Shown: one piece after another, positions 1 to 8,221 of the stretch
Position numbering within the stretch: the stretch's first letter is position 1
Layout of the letters: every line of letters begins with the position of its first letter
Assembly (NCBI GenBank): GCA_018604165.1
Contig: CP075895.1
Span: 2,785,001 to 2,849,000, forward strand
Length of the DNA: 64,000 nucleotides
Reading direction: 5' to 3'
DNA from: Chitinophagaceae bacterium LGM1
GTDB lineage: Bacteria > Bacteroidota > Bacteroidia > Chitinophagales > Chitinophagaceae
Notes under the pieces: generated by a model
Database searches by the model: none
What the model was told of the DNA's origin: nothing
What the model saw: the letters and a program-made list of their open reading frames with translations, nothing else
Made by a program: the position numbers and the translations under genes

Positions 1-93
1 ACCAGCTAACGCCGCATAGAAGTATATAGAAGATATTTCCTTCTTCTCGAAGCGTAATATCTCTAATATTCTATACAAAGGATTATTAGACAT
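1..93 (-). CDS. ABC transporter (permease-ATPase fusion), N-terminal fragment cut by window edge
   Basis: The reverse strand from 93 down to 1 reads as an open 31-codon frame starting MSNNPLYRILEILRF and ending in FYAALAG at the window edge. This resembles the N-terminus of Bacteroidota exporters in which a membrane domain is fused to an ABC ATPase: a short charged cytoplasmic lead, then the first membrane helix. Only the start is visible, so no catalytic motif can be checked. It would be transcribed leftwards in the same direction as the next two genes, 48 bp downstream of sbtA. The family call is by recognition of the N-terminal pattern only. Confidence 0.5.
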   Translation of the reverse strand, partial: MSNNPLYRILEILRFEKKEISSIYFYAALAG

Positions 94-141
94 AGGAAAT
101 ATTTAATAATATATGAGTTTTTTGTTCAGCAAATTAAACAC

Positions 142-1113
142 TTAAATCAGTGAATAGTTGCTAACGATAGCATAAAATATCGGCATTCCAAAAGTAATAT
201 TAAATGGGAATGTTACAGCCAGTGTCATCGGAAGGAACAAACCGGGGTTTGCTTTGGATGCTGCAATCTTCATGGCAGCGGGTACGGCTATGTACGATGC
301 GCTGGCTGCCAATACGGCAAAGACAAACCTGCTGCCCACATCGTCTGTAACTAAAGAACTAAGTACTGCCATAGCACAGCCGTTAACCAACGGTATAATC
401 AGTGCGAAAATAATGGGAAACCATCCCTCGCTGATAAGTGACTTTATCTTTCTACCACTTACAATGCCCATATCTAATAAGAAAATGGCCAGGAAGCCTT
501 TAAATAAATCGTTGGTAAATGGTTTGATGCCCTGCGCCTGCTCTGCACTGGCTATATAACCTATCACAAGGCTACCAAGTATCAGCATCACACTACCATT
601 GGTAAGCGAGTGTTTGATAGCTACTCGTTTCTTTACACCTTCATCATCACCGTTTCGGTACAACGACATCAGTATCAGCGCTGCAATGATGGCGGGTGAC
701 TCCATCAGTGCCATAATGGCTACCATGTGCCCCTTCAGTTGCAGATTATTAGCCTCTAAATATGCAACTGCCGTTACAAAGGTAACGGCACTTACAGAAC
801 CATAGGCGGCAGCTATGGCACCCGAATCATATACGTTCAACCGTCGTTTGAGTATGAAAAAAGTATATATAGGTATAACAACAGCAGCACCTATACCAAA
901 CAACATGGATACAATAACCTGTGTTGTCAGCGACTCGTGCGATAATTCTTGTCCACCTTTAAAGCCAATAGAAAACAACAGATAAAATGAAATGAATTTG
1001 GAAGAACTGGCCGGTATCTCCAAATCGCTTTTTAAAGCTGCGGCGGCAATACCCAGCAAAAAGAATAATAGTGCAGGGTTGGTAAGATTGTTAATGAGTA
1101 AGTCAAAGTTCAT
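142..1113 (-). CDS. sbtA: SbtA-type sodium-dependent bicarbonate transporter
   Basis: A 323-residue, strongly hydrophobic protein with about ten membrane segments, near the family's usual length. It begins in a helix (LFFLLGIAAAALKSDLEIP) and has the inverted-repeat organisation of the SbtA/DUF897 family, with the serine- and alanine-rich stretch AAYGSVSAVTFVTAVAY in the first half and FAVLAASASYIAVPAA in the second. Known members import bicarbonate with sodium across the inner membrane. It follows the 93-residue gene by 9 bp and lies divergent to a LysR regulator, a layout common for LysR-controlled transport genes. No separate PII-like SbtB is recognisable. The substrate in this organism is inferred from family. 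Confidence 0.85.
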   Translation of the reverse strand: MNFDLLINNLTNPALLFFLLGIAAAALKSDLEIPASSSKFISFYLLFSIGFKGGQELSHESLTTQVIVSMLFGIGAAVVIPIYTFFILKRRLNVYDSGAIAAAYGSVSAVTFVTAVAYLEANNLQLKGHMVAIMALMESPAIIAALILMSLYRNGDDEGVKKRVAIKHSLTNGSVMLILGSLVIGYIASAEQAQGIKPFTNDLFKGFLAIFLLDMGIVSGRKIKSLISEGWFPIIFALIIPLVNGCAMAVLSSLVTDDVGSRFVFAVLAASASYIAVPAAMKIAASKANPGLFLPMTLAVTFPFNITFGMPIFYAIVSNYSLI

Positions 1114-1122
1114 GCGATGTTA

Positions 1123-1404
1123 TTATTGCGTTACTTCTATTTTAATTTCAGAATGTATTTTCAATTTGTACCCTTGCTCAGTACAATGGTTGAAGAATGA
1201 AGACAGATGTTGTATGTTCTGCTTCAATTCTGCTATACGTTGTAATGCCTGCGCATTGGGTTTGCCTTTTTTCTCCTCGTGCCTGAGGTTCTTCAGCGCC
1301 TGGAACCCGATTTTGTCGTTCAGCAGCGACAGTATCACGTCCTTAGCCTCTGAAGCGTCAAAATCTCCTTTTATCAGTGCGATGTTTTCCGTTTTGTTGT
1401 ACAT
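1123..1404 (-). CDS. Small conserved-looking protein cotranscribed with sbtA
   Basis: A 93-residue soluble protein starting MYNKTENIALIKGDFDASEA. The first half suggests a helix-strand fold (DASEAKDVILSLLNDKIGFQALKN), the middle is a charged helix (KNLRHEEKKGKPNAQALQRIAELKQ), and it ends in a beta-rich tail, KLKIHSEIKIEVTQ. I do not recognise the family. It lies first in a two-gene unit with sbtA (9 bp gap), and the divergent lysR starts 84 bp away. SbtA carriers are often partnered by a small regulatory protein (PII-like SbtB), and this gene sits where such a partner would be expected. It lacks visible PII T-loop features, so that role is only a guess. Confidence 0.6.
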   Translation of the reverse strand: MYNKTENIALIKGDFDASEAKDVILSLLNDKIGFQALKNLRHEEKKGKPNAQALQRIAELKQNIQHLSSFFNHCTEQGYKLKIHSEIKIEVTQ

Positions 1405-1488
1405 AAATTTTCAATTTTGATGCAAATTTGAATTAGTTTATTGATTTATTTTTATTTATGTTTATAATCAAATGCATAAACGTTATTT
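1405..1488. promoter_or_regulatory. Divergent promoter region between sbtA unit and lysR
   Basis: An 84-bp A+T-rich spacer between divergent start codons. It holds an interrupted dyad, TTATG (1456-1460) and CATAA (1475-1479) 14 bp apart, of the loose T-N(about 11)-A type bound by LysR-family regulators. The placement next to lysR is what makes it a candidate operator; the dyad itself is weak. Confidence 0.35.
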
Positions 1489-2412
1489 ATGAATTATACA
1501 TTACACCAATTGCAGATTTTTCTGAAAATAGCCCAAACACACAGTGTTACTAAGGCCGCAGAAGAGCTGCACCTTACGCAGCCTGCAGTATCAATACAGT
1601 TAAAAAACTTTCAGGCACAGTTTGATATACCGCTTACAGAAGTAATAGGGCGAAACATATACATCACAGACTTTGGCAAAGAAATAGCCGCGGCGGCTGA
1701 AAAAATACTGGAACAGGTGTATGACATCAACTATAAGATGCACGCCTACAAAGGCCAGTTGATAGGCAAGCTGAAAATATCTGTGGTATCTACCGCCAAA
1801 TATGTAATACCCTACTTCCTGTCCGACTTTGTGAAACAACACACGGGTATAGAATTGGTAATAGATGTAACAAACAAAGCCAAAGTGCTGGAAACACTTG
1901 ACAAAAACGAAGTTGATTTTTCGATGGTATCTATATTGCCCAATAATATGAATGTGCAGAAGATAGACCTATTGAAAAACAAACTATACTTAGTAGGCAA
2001 CAGTTCATCTCCGCACAATAAGATTAACAACAATAAAAAAATGCTGGAGTCACTGCCATTTATATTCAGGGAAGAAGGCTCCGGCACCAGGCAGGTAATG
2101 GAAAAGTTTTTCAATACCAATAATTTATCGGTGCTGAAGCGTATGGAACTGACATCAAACGAAGCAGTAAAACAAGCCCTATTGGCAGACCTTGGTTACT
2201 CCATCATGCCCTTGATAGGCATAAAAAACGAAATACAAAACGGCGACCTGAAAATAATACCTTATAAAGGGATGCCTATACAAACTACCTGGAGCCTAAT
2301 ATGGCTGAAGGGTAAAAAACACTCTGCAGTAGCCAATGCATTTTTACAGCATGTACAAGAACACAAAAAAGATATTTTGAAAAACCACTTTGAGTGGTAC
2401 GAAATGTTTTAA
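1489..2412 (+). CDS. LysR-family transcriptional regulator
   Basis: 307 residues, the normal size for the family. The N-terminal winged helix-turn-helix is clear: MNYTLHQLQIFLKIAQTHSV, then TKAAEELHLTQPAVSIQLKN (residues about 20-40). The effector-binding domain follows, with the usual LKISVVSTAKYVIPYFL strand opening the first lobe. The domain layout recalls CbbR/CysB/CcmR-type regulators that respond to carbon or sulfur metabolites. It is divergent from the SbtA bicarbonate transporter unit with an 84-bp spacer, so the simplest inference is that it controls that unit. It ends at a hairpin terminator that was probably shared, before element insertion, with the convergent tRNA-Phe. Confidence 0.9.
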   Translation: MNYTLHQLQIFLKIAQTHSVTKAAEELHLTQPAVSIQLKNFQAQFDIPLTEVIGRNIYITDFGKEIAAAAEKILEQVYDINYKMHAYKGQLIGKLKISVVSTAKYVIPYFLSDFVKQHTGIELVIDVTNKAKVLETLDKNEVDFSMVSILPNNMNVQKIDLLKNKLYLVGNSSSPHNKINNNKKMLESLPFIFREEGSGTRQVMEKFFNTNNLSVLKRMELTSNEAVKQALLADLGYSIMPLIGIKNEIQNGDLKIIPYKGMPIQTTWSLIWLKGKKHSAVANAFLQHVQEHKKDILKNHFEWYEMF

Positions 2413-2415
2413 TTA

Positions 2416-2452
2416 AAAAAAAGCAGCTATGAAAATCATAACTGCTTTTTTT
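2416..2452 (+). terminator. Bidirectional hairpin terminator after lysR
   Basis: Arms AAAAAAAGCAG (2416-2426) and CTGCTTTTTTT (2442-2452) pair, with an inner TATGA/TCATA stem around an AAA loop. It has an A-run on the left and a T-run on the right, so it can stop both lysR and leftward transcripts. It abuts the att core exactly. Before element insertion it would have served the convergent tRNA-Phe. Confidence 0.8.
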
Positions 2453-2504
2453 GTGTGGTGCGGGAGGGAATTGAACCCCCGACACAAGGATTTTCAGTCC
2501 TTTG
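2453..2504 (-). repeat. attL: duplicated 3' half of tRNA-Phe
   Basis: 52 bp identical to 19023-19074. In tRNA terms it covers the acceptor 3' side, the T arm and the anticodon arm up to the end of its stem. The sequence then diverges (TTTGGTTTTTGG against TTTGCTCTACC), so this is not a functional tRNA. It is the junction left when a tyrosine integrase recombined within the tRNA. Confidence 0.9.
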
Positions 2505-2602
2505 GTTTTTGGCTTTAGTTTGTATCAAAAGTAATGAAACAGCTTATTTTACTGTATTATTCGCACAAATATATTTAATAAAGACCAAGAAAAACCATTA
2601 AA

Positions 2603-2624
2603 TGTTGTACCTATGTTGTACCAA
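2603..2624. repeat. Left arm-type site, tandem GTTGTACC
   Basis: Contains GTTGTACCTATGTTGTACC, a tandem of GTTGTACC separated by TAT. The 22-bp unit recurs exactly at 18957-18978 near the other end. It lies about 100 bp inside attL and just upstream of int1. The placement suits arm-type binding sites for the integrase N-terminal domain. An ATG inside this repeat would add 20 residues to int1, which argues that it is not the true start. Confidence 0.6.
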
Positions 2625-2661
2625 TTGCGTATCTTTACCATACCAAAAACGCAATCATTTT

Positions 2662-3876
2662 ATGGCAGAAATCAAAGTTGTGCTGCGAAAAAAACTGAAT
2701 AAAGACGGCACATATCCTTTAGCTATCAGGATTACCAGAGATAGAAAATCATCGTTCATTTATTTGGGGCATAGCATAAAGGAAAGGGACTGGGATAAAG
2801 AAGCGCAAAGGGTTAGAAAGTCTTACCCAAATTCGGGGCGCATGAACACGCTTATCACGTCAAAGCTGACAGAAGCCAATGCGCGTTTACTGGAAATAGA
2901 AATACAAAAGAAAGAGGTGTCCTCGCAAGCGGTCAAAGAGAAAATCAAACCGAAAGGCGGCATCACGTTTTTCAGTCAGGCGAATGAGTATCTTGAAAGC
3001 TTAAAGAGCAAAGGCAAATACAATCAATATACTGCCGATAGTGCAAGAATAAAATACTTTAAAGAATTTCTGAAAGGCAGGGAAATCGCATTTTCGGATA
3101 TTAATGCGGGGCTGCTGGAAAGATTGCGCATTTATCTTATTGCGGAAAGAAAGGTAAGCGAAAGGACTATACAGAATTACTTTGCGGTTATCCGCTCGGT
3201 ATTCGGCTATGCCATAGCCAATAAAGTCATCGAAAGGGCATCGTCGCCTTTTGGCAAAGAAGGCATTTCTATCAAGTTTCCCGAAAGCACGAAAGTAGGC
3301 ATCACCGAAAAAGATTTGGCAAAACTGGAAACTGTAAGCCTGAACAACCCCGAACATGACCATGCCCGTAACCTGTGGTTGCTAAGCTTCTACTTTGCAG
3401 GGATGCGGATTTCTGACGTGCTACGTCTGCGCTGGTCAGATTTCTATGAAATGCGCCTACACTACACGATGGGCAAAAACAAGAAAACAGGCTCTGTCAA
3501 GATGCACCAAAAGGCATTGGATATATTAGCCAAATACGAGCCTTTGAAGGATGCCGATAACGACCTTGTATTTGCAGAACTTAAAAAAGTGCGGGATTTC
3601 AAAAATGAGTTTGACGTGCAACGGGTTATTAACCTTGCTGCCAGCCGATACGATAAAGTGCTGCGGCTTTATGTAGCTCCTGCGGCAGGAATAAAAGCAA
3701 AGCTATCTATGCACATTGCGCGGCACACATTCGCCACTCTTGCAGGCGATAAAGTGACAATTCAAATGTTGCAAAAGCTATATCGCCATAGCGATATAAA
3801 AACGACTATCGGTTATCAGGCAAATTTCATCCATCAAGAGTCGGACGATGCGCTTGATGCGGTGATTGGAAAGTAA
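2662..3876 (+). CDS. Tyrosine integrase, Bacteroidota mobile-element type (int1)
   Basis: 404 residues from the ATG at 2662 (MAEIKVVLRKKLNKDG). An in-frame ATG at 2602 lies in the arm repeat and would prepend unrelated residues. An N-terminal Arm-DNA-binding domain (residues 1-80) is followed by a SAM-like core-binding domain and the catalytic domain. The catalytic set is visible: first Arg in FAGMRISDVLRLRWSD, a Lys in GKNKKTGSVK, the HxxR in MHIARHTFATLAGD, His in LYRHSDIKTT, and the nucleophile Tyr in IGYQAN. It sits next to attL and ends in a strong bidirectional terminator. It is the best candidate for the recombinase that put the element into tRNA-Phe. Confidence 0.9.
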   Translation: MAEIKVVLRKKLNKDGTYPLAIRITRDRKSSFIYLGHSIKERDWDKEAQRVRKSYPNSGRMNTLITSKLTEANARLLEIEIQKKEVSSQAVKEKIKPKGGITFFSQANEYLESLKSKGKYNQYTADSARIKYFKEFLKGREIAFSDINAGLLERLRIYLIAERKVSERTIQNYFAVIRSVFGYAIANKVIERASSPFGKEGISIKFPESTKVGITEKDLAKLETVSLNNPEHDHARNLWLLSFYFAGMRISDVLRLRWSDFYEMRLHYTMGKNKKTGSVKMHQKALDILAKYEPLKDADNDLVFAELKKVRDFKNEFDVQRVINLAASRYDKVLRLYVAPAAGIKAKLSMHIARHTFATLAGDKVTIQMLQKLYRHSDIKTTIGYQANFIHQESDDALDAVIGK

Positions 3877-3907
3877 AAAGCCTTATAACAAGTGTTATAA
3901 GGCTTTT
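3876..3907. terminator. Bidirectional terminator between int1 and the M4 protease
   Basis: AAAAGCCTTATAACA (3876-3890) and TGTTATAAGGCTTTT (3893-3907) form a perfect 15-bp stem with a tiny loop, overlapping the int1 stop codon. A- and T-runs on either side fit termination of both convergent genes. Confidence 0.85.
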
Positions 3908-3927
3908 AATATAAACATGATTAATAA

Positions 3928-6327
3928 TTATTGCTTCGCCAGTTTTATAGTCGTAACAATTCCATCGGGCGAAGTAAGCCGAACTAAATAAATACCCGAT
4001 TGGTAATTAGAAGTGTTTATTTCTTCCCTTGATTTATTGATTTTAGATGTATGTACAACCCTTCCTACCAAGTCATATATTTTAACATCACTACCGATAA
4101 CAGCATTATCTATTATCATACGCTCATTGACGGGATTTGGATAAACCTTAGCACCGGCATTTGATAAAACAATGTTATTTGCTGCTATATTCGTAGTACC
4201 TGATTTAGCACCGGCATTAATATCATTACATTCTTCAGAGAAGTGTATAATAGACGTTAAGGTATCGTATTTTGTTGTACCGCCACCCTCTTCCGTGTAA
4301 GCAACAATTACTTTAATCTCTTTCGAGCTAAAGTCGTTATTTACGTCTTCGAGCTTATAGACTGCATCGCTATTGCTTAAAGTACCTTCCCATGTTGTAG
4401 GCAATATCCAAGTATATCCCTGAACAGTAAGATTTGCATCTACATATTTATCAATCTTAAATACTGCTGGTTTTGTTGAGTGTCCAACAGTAGACTCAGC
4501 TAAAACCCATGCAGAACGTAATCCAAATCGCTTGCAGTTTGTAAGTTGGGTAATTACCCCAACATCATACCAAGCTCTTTCTACTTTCTTCCAAACTGGA
4601 CTACAAATACCACCATAGTGCCATGCAGCGACATCTAAAGTTCCCCTTGCAAGGCTATGATACATTGTTTGATTATTTGCAATGTGATAATAAGTAAGGA
4701 AAGCAATATTTTCTGCCGTACCTAAACCTACCCCAGAATAAGCTGGAGTCCAATTCCATTCGCCTTGACTAAGATGGTTAAACCATTTACGTAATGGCCC
4801 TGACATTGAATATGGCATAGCATCTTGCCAATGAGAATCGTAATAAGTCGCTGATGAGGTTCCACCAGCAAAATAATAGTCATTCTGCGGGTCATGGAAA
4901 CTGCGTTGAATATAAGGCCCCCAAAAACCATCGTCTGACCAATTCCAATCAGTCCAACCCAATGCACGTTCCTCAGAAAGTAAGCCAAAAATATCCGCAA
5001 AGCCTTCATCAATAGCCCTCGCTTCATGTGCATCTTGTAAACCAGCACCAATACGACCATGCTCATAATTTAAGGCATGTGAAAGCTCATGCCCCATCAT
5101 TTCTAAATTTGCTGTGCTTAACGCATCAAAGCCTGGGGCAATAAGGATTGTGTGGTCTGTCGTATTACCGCCAGGCTTAAAAGCTCCTGGGGGATAATAT
5201 CTACCCCCAATTGGCACTCCAAATTGACTATTATTACCAGCATTTGCAATTGCAATTACTCTTTTATTAAATACACCATGCCTATCCCATTTAAAATATT
5301 CATAAGCCATTTGTAACCCCCAATAAGGATTAGCAGCTTGTTTTTCCCAAAAAGTGTACCAGTTATTACTAGTTGATATAACCAGATTCCTATTAAAATT
5401 TTTCTGTGGGTCATTAAATAACTGCATCTCATAATTATGAGTCCTATTATCCAACCTGTATCTATTAATAGAAAGACTGGCTTTAAATGTATTAATGTTT
5501 GATACGTGTCCGTTAAAGTACGTCCACAAATTTCCGGTATGCATAGCACCACCATGTGAGGGGTCGTACATTTTCCAAATAGTTCCATCGTTCGCATTCA
5601 CATATACGACTTTACTTGAAATAAATGAGTCTCTTGAATTATAAACCCAAGTAGAATCCACCAATGTAGAGTCGTGAGTAATAGTATCCTTGTAAGTTAT
5701 TGCGAACTTCCAGCAAAGCGCGTAATTAGCAGCAATATCTTCTACATCTTCCCCTCTTTTCATTGCGATTACTAACTCGCCTTCCGGGAAGGTAGTTACT
5801 GTTGAATCAAGATTACCGGAAGTATCTTCACTTGTTCGTATCATGCTATTGATAATAGAAGTATCATTCCATGTATATCCCAATGTGGAATCAAAATGTG
5901 CAAATACAGAATCTAATGCTGCGCTTTCGCTCATGGGCGTTGCCACGTCAATGTTTAAATTTTTTGCGAAATCTCCATGAACCATTAAAGCAACACCACA
6001 TTTACTTAAAATACTTACAGTTCTATTCTCAACTATATAGTCTTTGTATTTCTGCTGATAACGAGAATAGACGCTCCCCCTGTCAATTGTATCTGCCTCA
6101 TCAACTTTAATATATTTTTCATCAATAAAGACCATTTCATCATCAGACGTAAGTCCAAATTGGGATTTATAGGTTGAAAACATATCTGTGGTTTTCAATT
6201 TAAAGGTATCTTGGAAAATATAGACACCTGACTCTAAATAGTTATTGAAATTTATTTGTCCATAAGACGTAATTGATAAAAATATTGCAATGAGCAGCGC
6301 GTAATACCTTGTTTTTGGTTGGTTCAT
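3928..6327 (-). CDS. Secreted M4-family (thermolysin-like) metalloprotease with T9SS sorting domain
   Basis: 799 residues. A signal peptide (YALLIAIFLSITSYG, residues about 9-23) and a prodomain-like region (to about 240) precede the peptidase domain. The zinc site HELSHALNYEHGR (near residue 412) is followed by the third-ligand motif DEGFADIFG, as in M4 peptidases. The C-terminus (from VYPNPVNERMI) is a type A T9SS sorting domain ending in GIYLVRLTSPDG and TIKLAKQ, so it should cross the outer membrane through the host T9SS and be attached or released. It is element cargo, followed by int1 in convergent orientation, and is cotranscribed with the barrel-like gene 26 bp upstream. Its target is unknown. 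Confidence 0.85.
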   Translation of the reverse strand: MNQPKTRYYALLIAIFLSITSYGQINFNNYLESGVYIFQDTFKLKTTDMFSTYKSQFGLTSDDEMVFIDEKYIKVDEADTIDRGSVYSRYQQKYKDYIVENRTVSILSKCGVALMVHGDFAKNLNIDVATPMSESAALDSVFAHFDSTLGYTWNDTSIINSMIRTSEDTSGNLDSTVTTFPEGELVIAMKRGEDVEDIAANYALCWKFAITYKDTITHDSTLVDSTWVYNSRDSFISSKVVYVNANDGTIWKMYDPSHGGAMHTGNLWTYFNGHVSNINTFKASLSINRYRLDNRTHNYEMQLFNDPQKNFNRNLVISTSNNWYTFWEKQAANPYWGLQMAYEYFKWDRHGVFNKRVIAIANAGNNSQFGVPIGGRYYPPGAFKPGGNTTDHTILIAPGFDALSTANLEMMGHELSHALNYEHGRIGAGLQDAHEARAIDEGFADIFGLLSEERALGWTDWNWSDDGFWGPYIQRSFHDPQNDYYFAGGTSSATYYDSHWQDAMPYSMSGPLRKWFNHLSQGEWNWTPAYSGVGLGTAENIAFLTYYHIANNQTMYHSLARGTLDVAAWHYGGICSPVWKKVERAWYDVGVITQLTNCKRFGLRSAWVLAESTVGHSTKPAVFKIDKYVDANLTVQGYTWILPTTWEGTLSNSDAVYKLEDVNNDFSSKEIKVIVAYTEEGGGTTKYDTLTSIIHFSEECNDINAGAKSGTTNIAANNIVLSNAGAKVYPNPVNERMIIDNAVIGSDVKIYDLVGRVVHTSKINKSREEINTSNYQSGIYLVRLTSPDGIVTTIKLAKQ

Positions 6328-6353
6328 AAATTTAGTTTTAGCTGATTATATAA

Positions 6354-7046
6354 TTAAAAGTTTACCCCTACATGAAGATTATAATCGTATTCTGTAAGTG
6401 AGGCTTGATGATAAAATCTACCTCGAATATTCGCCCCAATAGTTAATCTGTTATTTAATAGAGTGTAGTCATATCCACAATTCAATAGGGTTGCATAGTA
6501 ATCCACTTTCTTATCAATAGATGTGGAGTGTATCTCGAATAAATAGACGTAGTAACTTTCTAAATACGAATTACTTCCCCATATATAAGATGCACCAAAC
6601 CCCAATGATACCGCATGACTCGTATTGTATATATTCAATTTATAAGAAGCATATAAATCAATCATTTTATAAGTATTCAATGTTTGGAGTTCCCCAATTG
6701 TTACCGTAGTATCAGTAAAAACAGATTTAGGGTAAACAACATATTGGTCTTGATTTCGCATAAATATTGGCACCCATTGCATATATCCAATACCTAAGTG
6801 TATTTGCTTATAACACCTTCTTTCATAGTATGCGCCAATTTGCGTTATAGCTCCACCATCGTGCTGCATACCACTAATGTGGAAACTTCCCAATGATAGT
6901 CGAAGACTGTTGTTGAAACGGTATTTTTTATACAAACTATCATTTCGAGAACTTTTCGTCTTTGCCCAAAGTGTTTGTGCTTTGATGTCGTTACTAAACA
7001 TTGCACAAAAAACACAAACGAGATATATAAGATTTCTGTTCTTCAT
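6354..7046 (-). CDS. Predicted outer-membrane beta-barrel protein of unknown function
   Basis: 230 residues with a signal peptide (LIYLVCVFCAMFSNDIKAQ). The remainder is rich in alternating hydrophobic strands (LRLSLGSFHISG, IGAYYERRCYKQIHLGIGYM, AVSLGFGASYIWG, TIGANIRGRFY) and the last residue is Phe, both typical of small Bacteroidota outer-membrane barrels. It lies 26 bp upstream of the M4 protease gene on the same strand, so the two probably form one transcript driven from the 7.05-7.2 kb region. The pairing suggests a surface partner of the protease, but no family is recognised. Confidence 0.6.
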   Translation of the reverse strand: MKNRNLIYLVCVFCAMFSNDIKAQTLWAKTKSSRNDSLYKKYRFNNSLRLSLGSFHISGMQHDGGAITQIGAYYERRCYKQIHLGIGYMQWVPIFMRNQDQYVVYPKSVFTDTTVTIGELQTLNTYKMIDLYASYKLNIYNTSHAVSLGFGASYIWGSNSYLESYYVYLFEIHSTSIDKKVDYYATLLNCGYDYTLLNNRLTIGANIRGRFYHQASLTEYDYNLHVGVNF

Positions 7047-7108
7047 TATTATAGTTAATGCATTTTATCAATAATTAAAATTAAGCTGGATATATCCGCC
7101 CAACAAGA

Positions 7109-7178
7109 GTGTTTTCACCCTATTTTTGCCCTGAATTGTCATTTTTTGGTCGACAAATACCGTGTTTTCACGGTATTG
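7109..7178. promoter_or_regulatory. Operator-like GTGTTTTCAC repeats between divergent genes
   Basis: GTGTTTTCAC occurs at 7109-7118 (followed by CCTAT) and at 7162-7171 (followed by GGTAT). The second copy sits in a perfect palindrome, AATACCGTG (7157-7165), TTTT, CACGGTATT (7170-7178). It lies between the divergent barrel/protease unit and the orphan response regulator. The same decamer or a near copy recurs upstream of virD4 (12083-12135) and near 18901. This could be the operator of an element-encoded regulator, or a hairpin. Confidence 0.5.
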
Positions 7179-7262
7179 TATGATTGGTAATGCTGTCTTA
7201 ATTTTGAATTGCTTCTTTACTTCCTATCGAGGCTTACTGCTGAATATCATCATTCCTCATGT

Positions 7263-7925
7263 ATGGCATCAAACAAAATAATCAGCCTCGCCGTAGTGGA
7301 CGACCATCCGTTATTGCTTGATGGGCTTAGAAACGGGTTAAATCGGTTCGACGATTGCGCCGTTGATATAATGGCTGTAAACGGACAGGATTTAATAAAC
7401 CAACTTGGCACTGCAAAACGGCTGCCGGATGTGTGCCTGCTGGACATCAGCATGCCCGTGATGGATGGTTACGAAACCCTTATCCAAGCAGGCAAGAGAT
7501 GGCCTGATATTCGGTTTATCATGCTGTCGCAGCATTTCAACGAGTTCTCCATTATCAAAGCTTATCGCAACGGCGCAAAAGGCTATCTGCCGAAAGAAGT
7601 CAGATGCGAGGACATCCATCATGCCATTACCCATGTCTTTAACGGCGAATTATATTTTGCGGAAAACGCCAATCACTTTATCAGCAATATGCAGGTTAAC
7701 CAGTCCATTAATACCGACCTGTCGCCAAAGGAACTGGAATTTTTACGCCATGCCTGTACGGATATTCACTATAAAACTATCGCTGAAAAAATGGATGTGA
7801 GCATGCGCACTGTTGACGGTTACCGTGATAGATTATTTGACAAGCTGAAAGTAAAAAGCCGCCCAGGGCTTGTGGCACTTGCCATCAGCGCAGGTATCAA
7901 GCCGTTAGATAATATTGCTTCATAA
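7263..7925 (+). CDS. NarL/LuxR-family response regulator (orphan)
   Basis: 220 residues from the ATG at 7263 (MASNKIISLAVVDDHPLLLDG). Upstream in-frame codons would add an unlikely leader. The receiver domain has acidic DD at residues 12-13, phospho-acceptor Asp in VCLLDISMPVMDGYE, and Lys in KGYLPKEV. The C-terminal LuxR helix-turn-helix reads LSPKELEFLRHACTDIHYKTIAEKM and then VSMRTVDGYRDRL. No histidine kinase lies in the element, so it must use a host kinase, another signal, or act unphosphorylated. Just upstream are the GTGTTTTCAC palindromes, which are natural candidates for autoregulation and for control of element genes. Confidence 0.85.
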   Translation: MASNKIISLAVVDDHPLLLDGLRNGLNRFDDCAVDIMAVNGQDLINQLGTAKRLPDVCLLDISMPVMDGYETLIQAGKRWPDIRFIMLSQHFNEFSIIKAYRNGAKGYLPKEVRCEDIHHAITHVFNGELYFAENANHFISNMQVNQSINTDLSPKELEFLRHACTDIHYKTIAEKMDVSMRTVDGYRDRLFDKLKVKSRPGLVALAISAGIKPLDNIAS

Positions 7926-8040
7926 CAAGGCTGAATAGAGTTTTGTCTAAAGTTTCGCCGTGTGATAATTTTTATCCCGTACCTTTGTTGCGAAACAATT
8001 TTTAGCGCATGATTTAATTTAAGTGTGATACATAACATAT

Positions 8041-8059
8041 AGCTGTCTACAGCTTTTTT
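8041..8059 (+). terminator. Short hairpin terminator before the structured RNA
   Basis: AGCTGT-CT-ACAGCT followed by TTTTTT. The stem is short but the T-run is good. It could end the response-regulator transcript and isolate the folded region that begins two bases later. Confidence 0.5.
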
Positions 8060-8060
8060 C

Positions 8061-8162
8061 CTTCACAAAACTTGGAACTTTTAGAACCGGAAAAAATGAT
8101 GTAAGACGCGCCGCATGGCGTGGGCTTATTCATTCCGGTTTGGTATCCAAGTACCAGTGAAG
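8061..8162 (+). ncRNA. Candidate structured RNA or leader, nested stems
   Basis: Within 102 nt, four pairs of complementary segments are fully nested. Pair one is CTTCAC (8061-8066) with GTGAAG (8157-8162). Pair two is CTTGGA (8071-8076) with TCCAAG (8146-8151). Pair three is AACCGGAA (8085-8092) with TTCCGGTT (8133-8140). The apical pair is CGCGCC (8107-8112) with GGCGTG (8117-8122) around a GCAT loop. Such ordered nesting is unlikely by chance and predicts a long bulged rod. It lies about 60 nt before a secreted-protein gene and just after a small terminator, so it may be a cis leader or a free RNA. No known class is recognised. The other strand would fold equally well. Confidence 0.5.
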
Positions 8163-8221
8163 GGTGTTTAAGTTTCACGCCTACTTTATTTCCTGCCATT
8201 CACACTTAAAATCAAAATGAA

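Noticed and set aside
2453-2504. A second tRNA-Phe gene
   Set aside because: Only the 3' half is present; the D arm and 5' acceptor strand are missing, so it is the att copy.
2602-2661. Extended N-terminus of int1
   Set aside because: Those codons overlap the arm-type repeat and give unrelated residues (LYLCCTNC); the domain begins at 2662.
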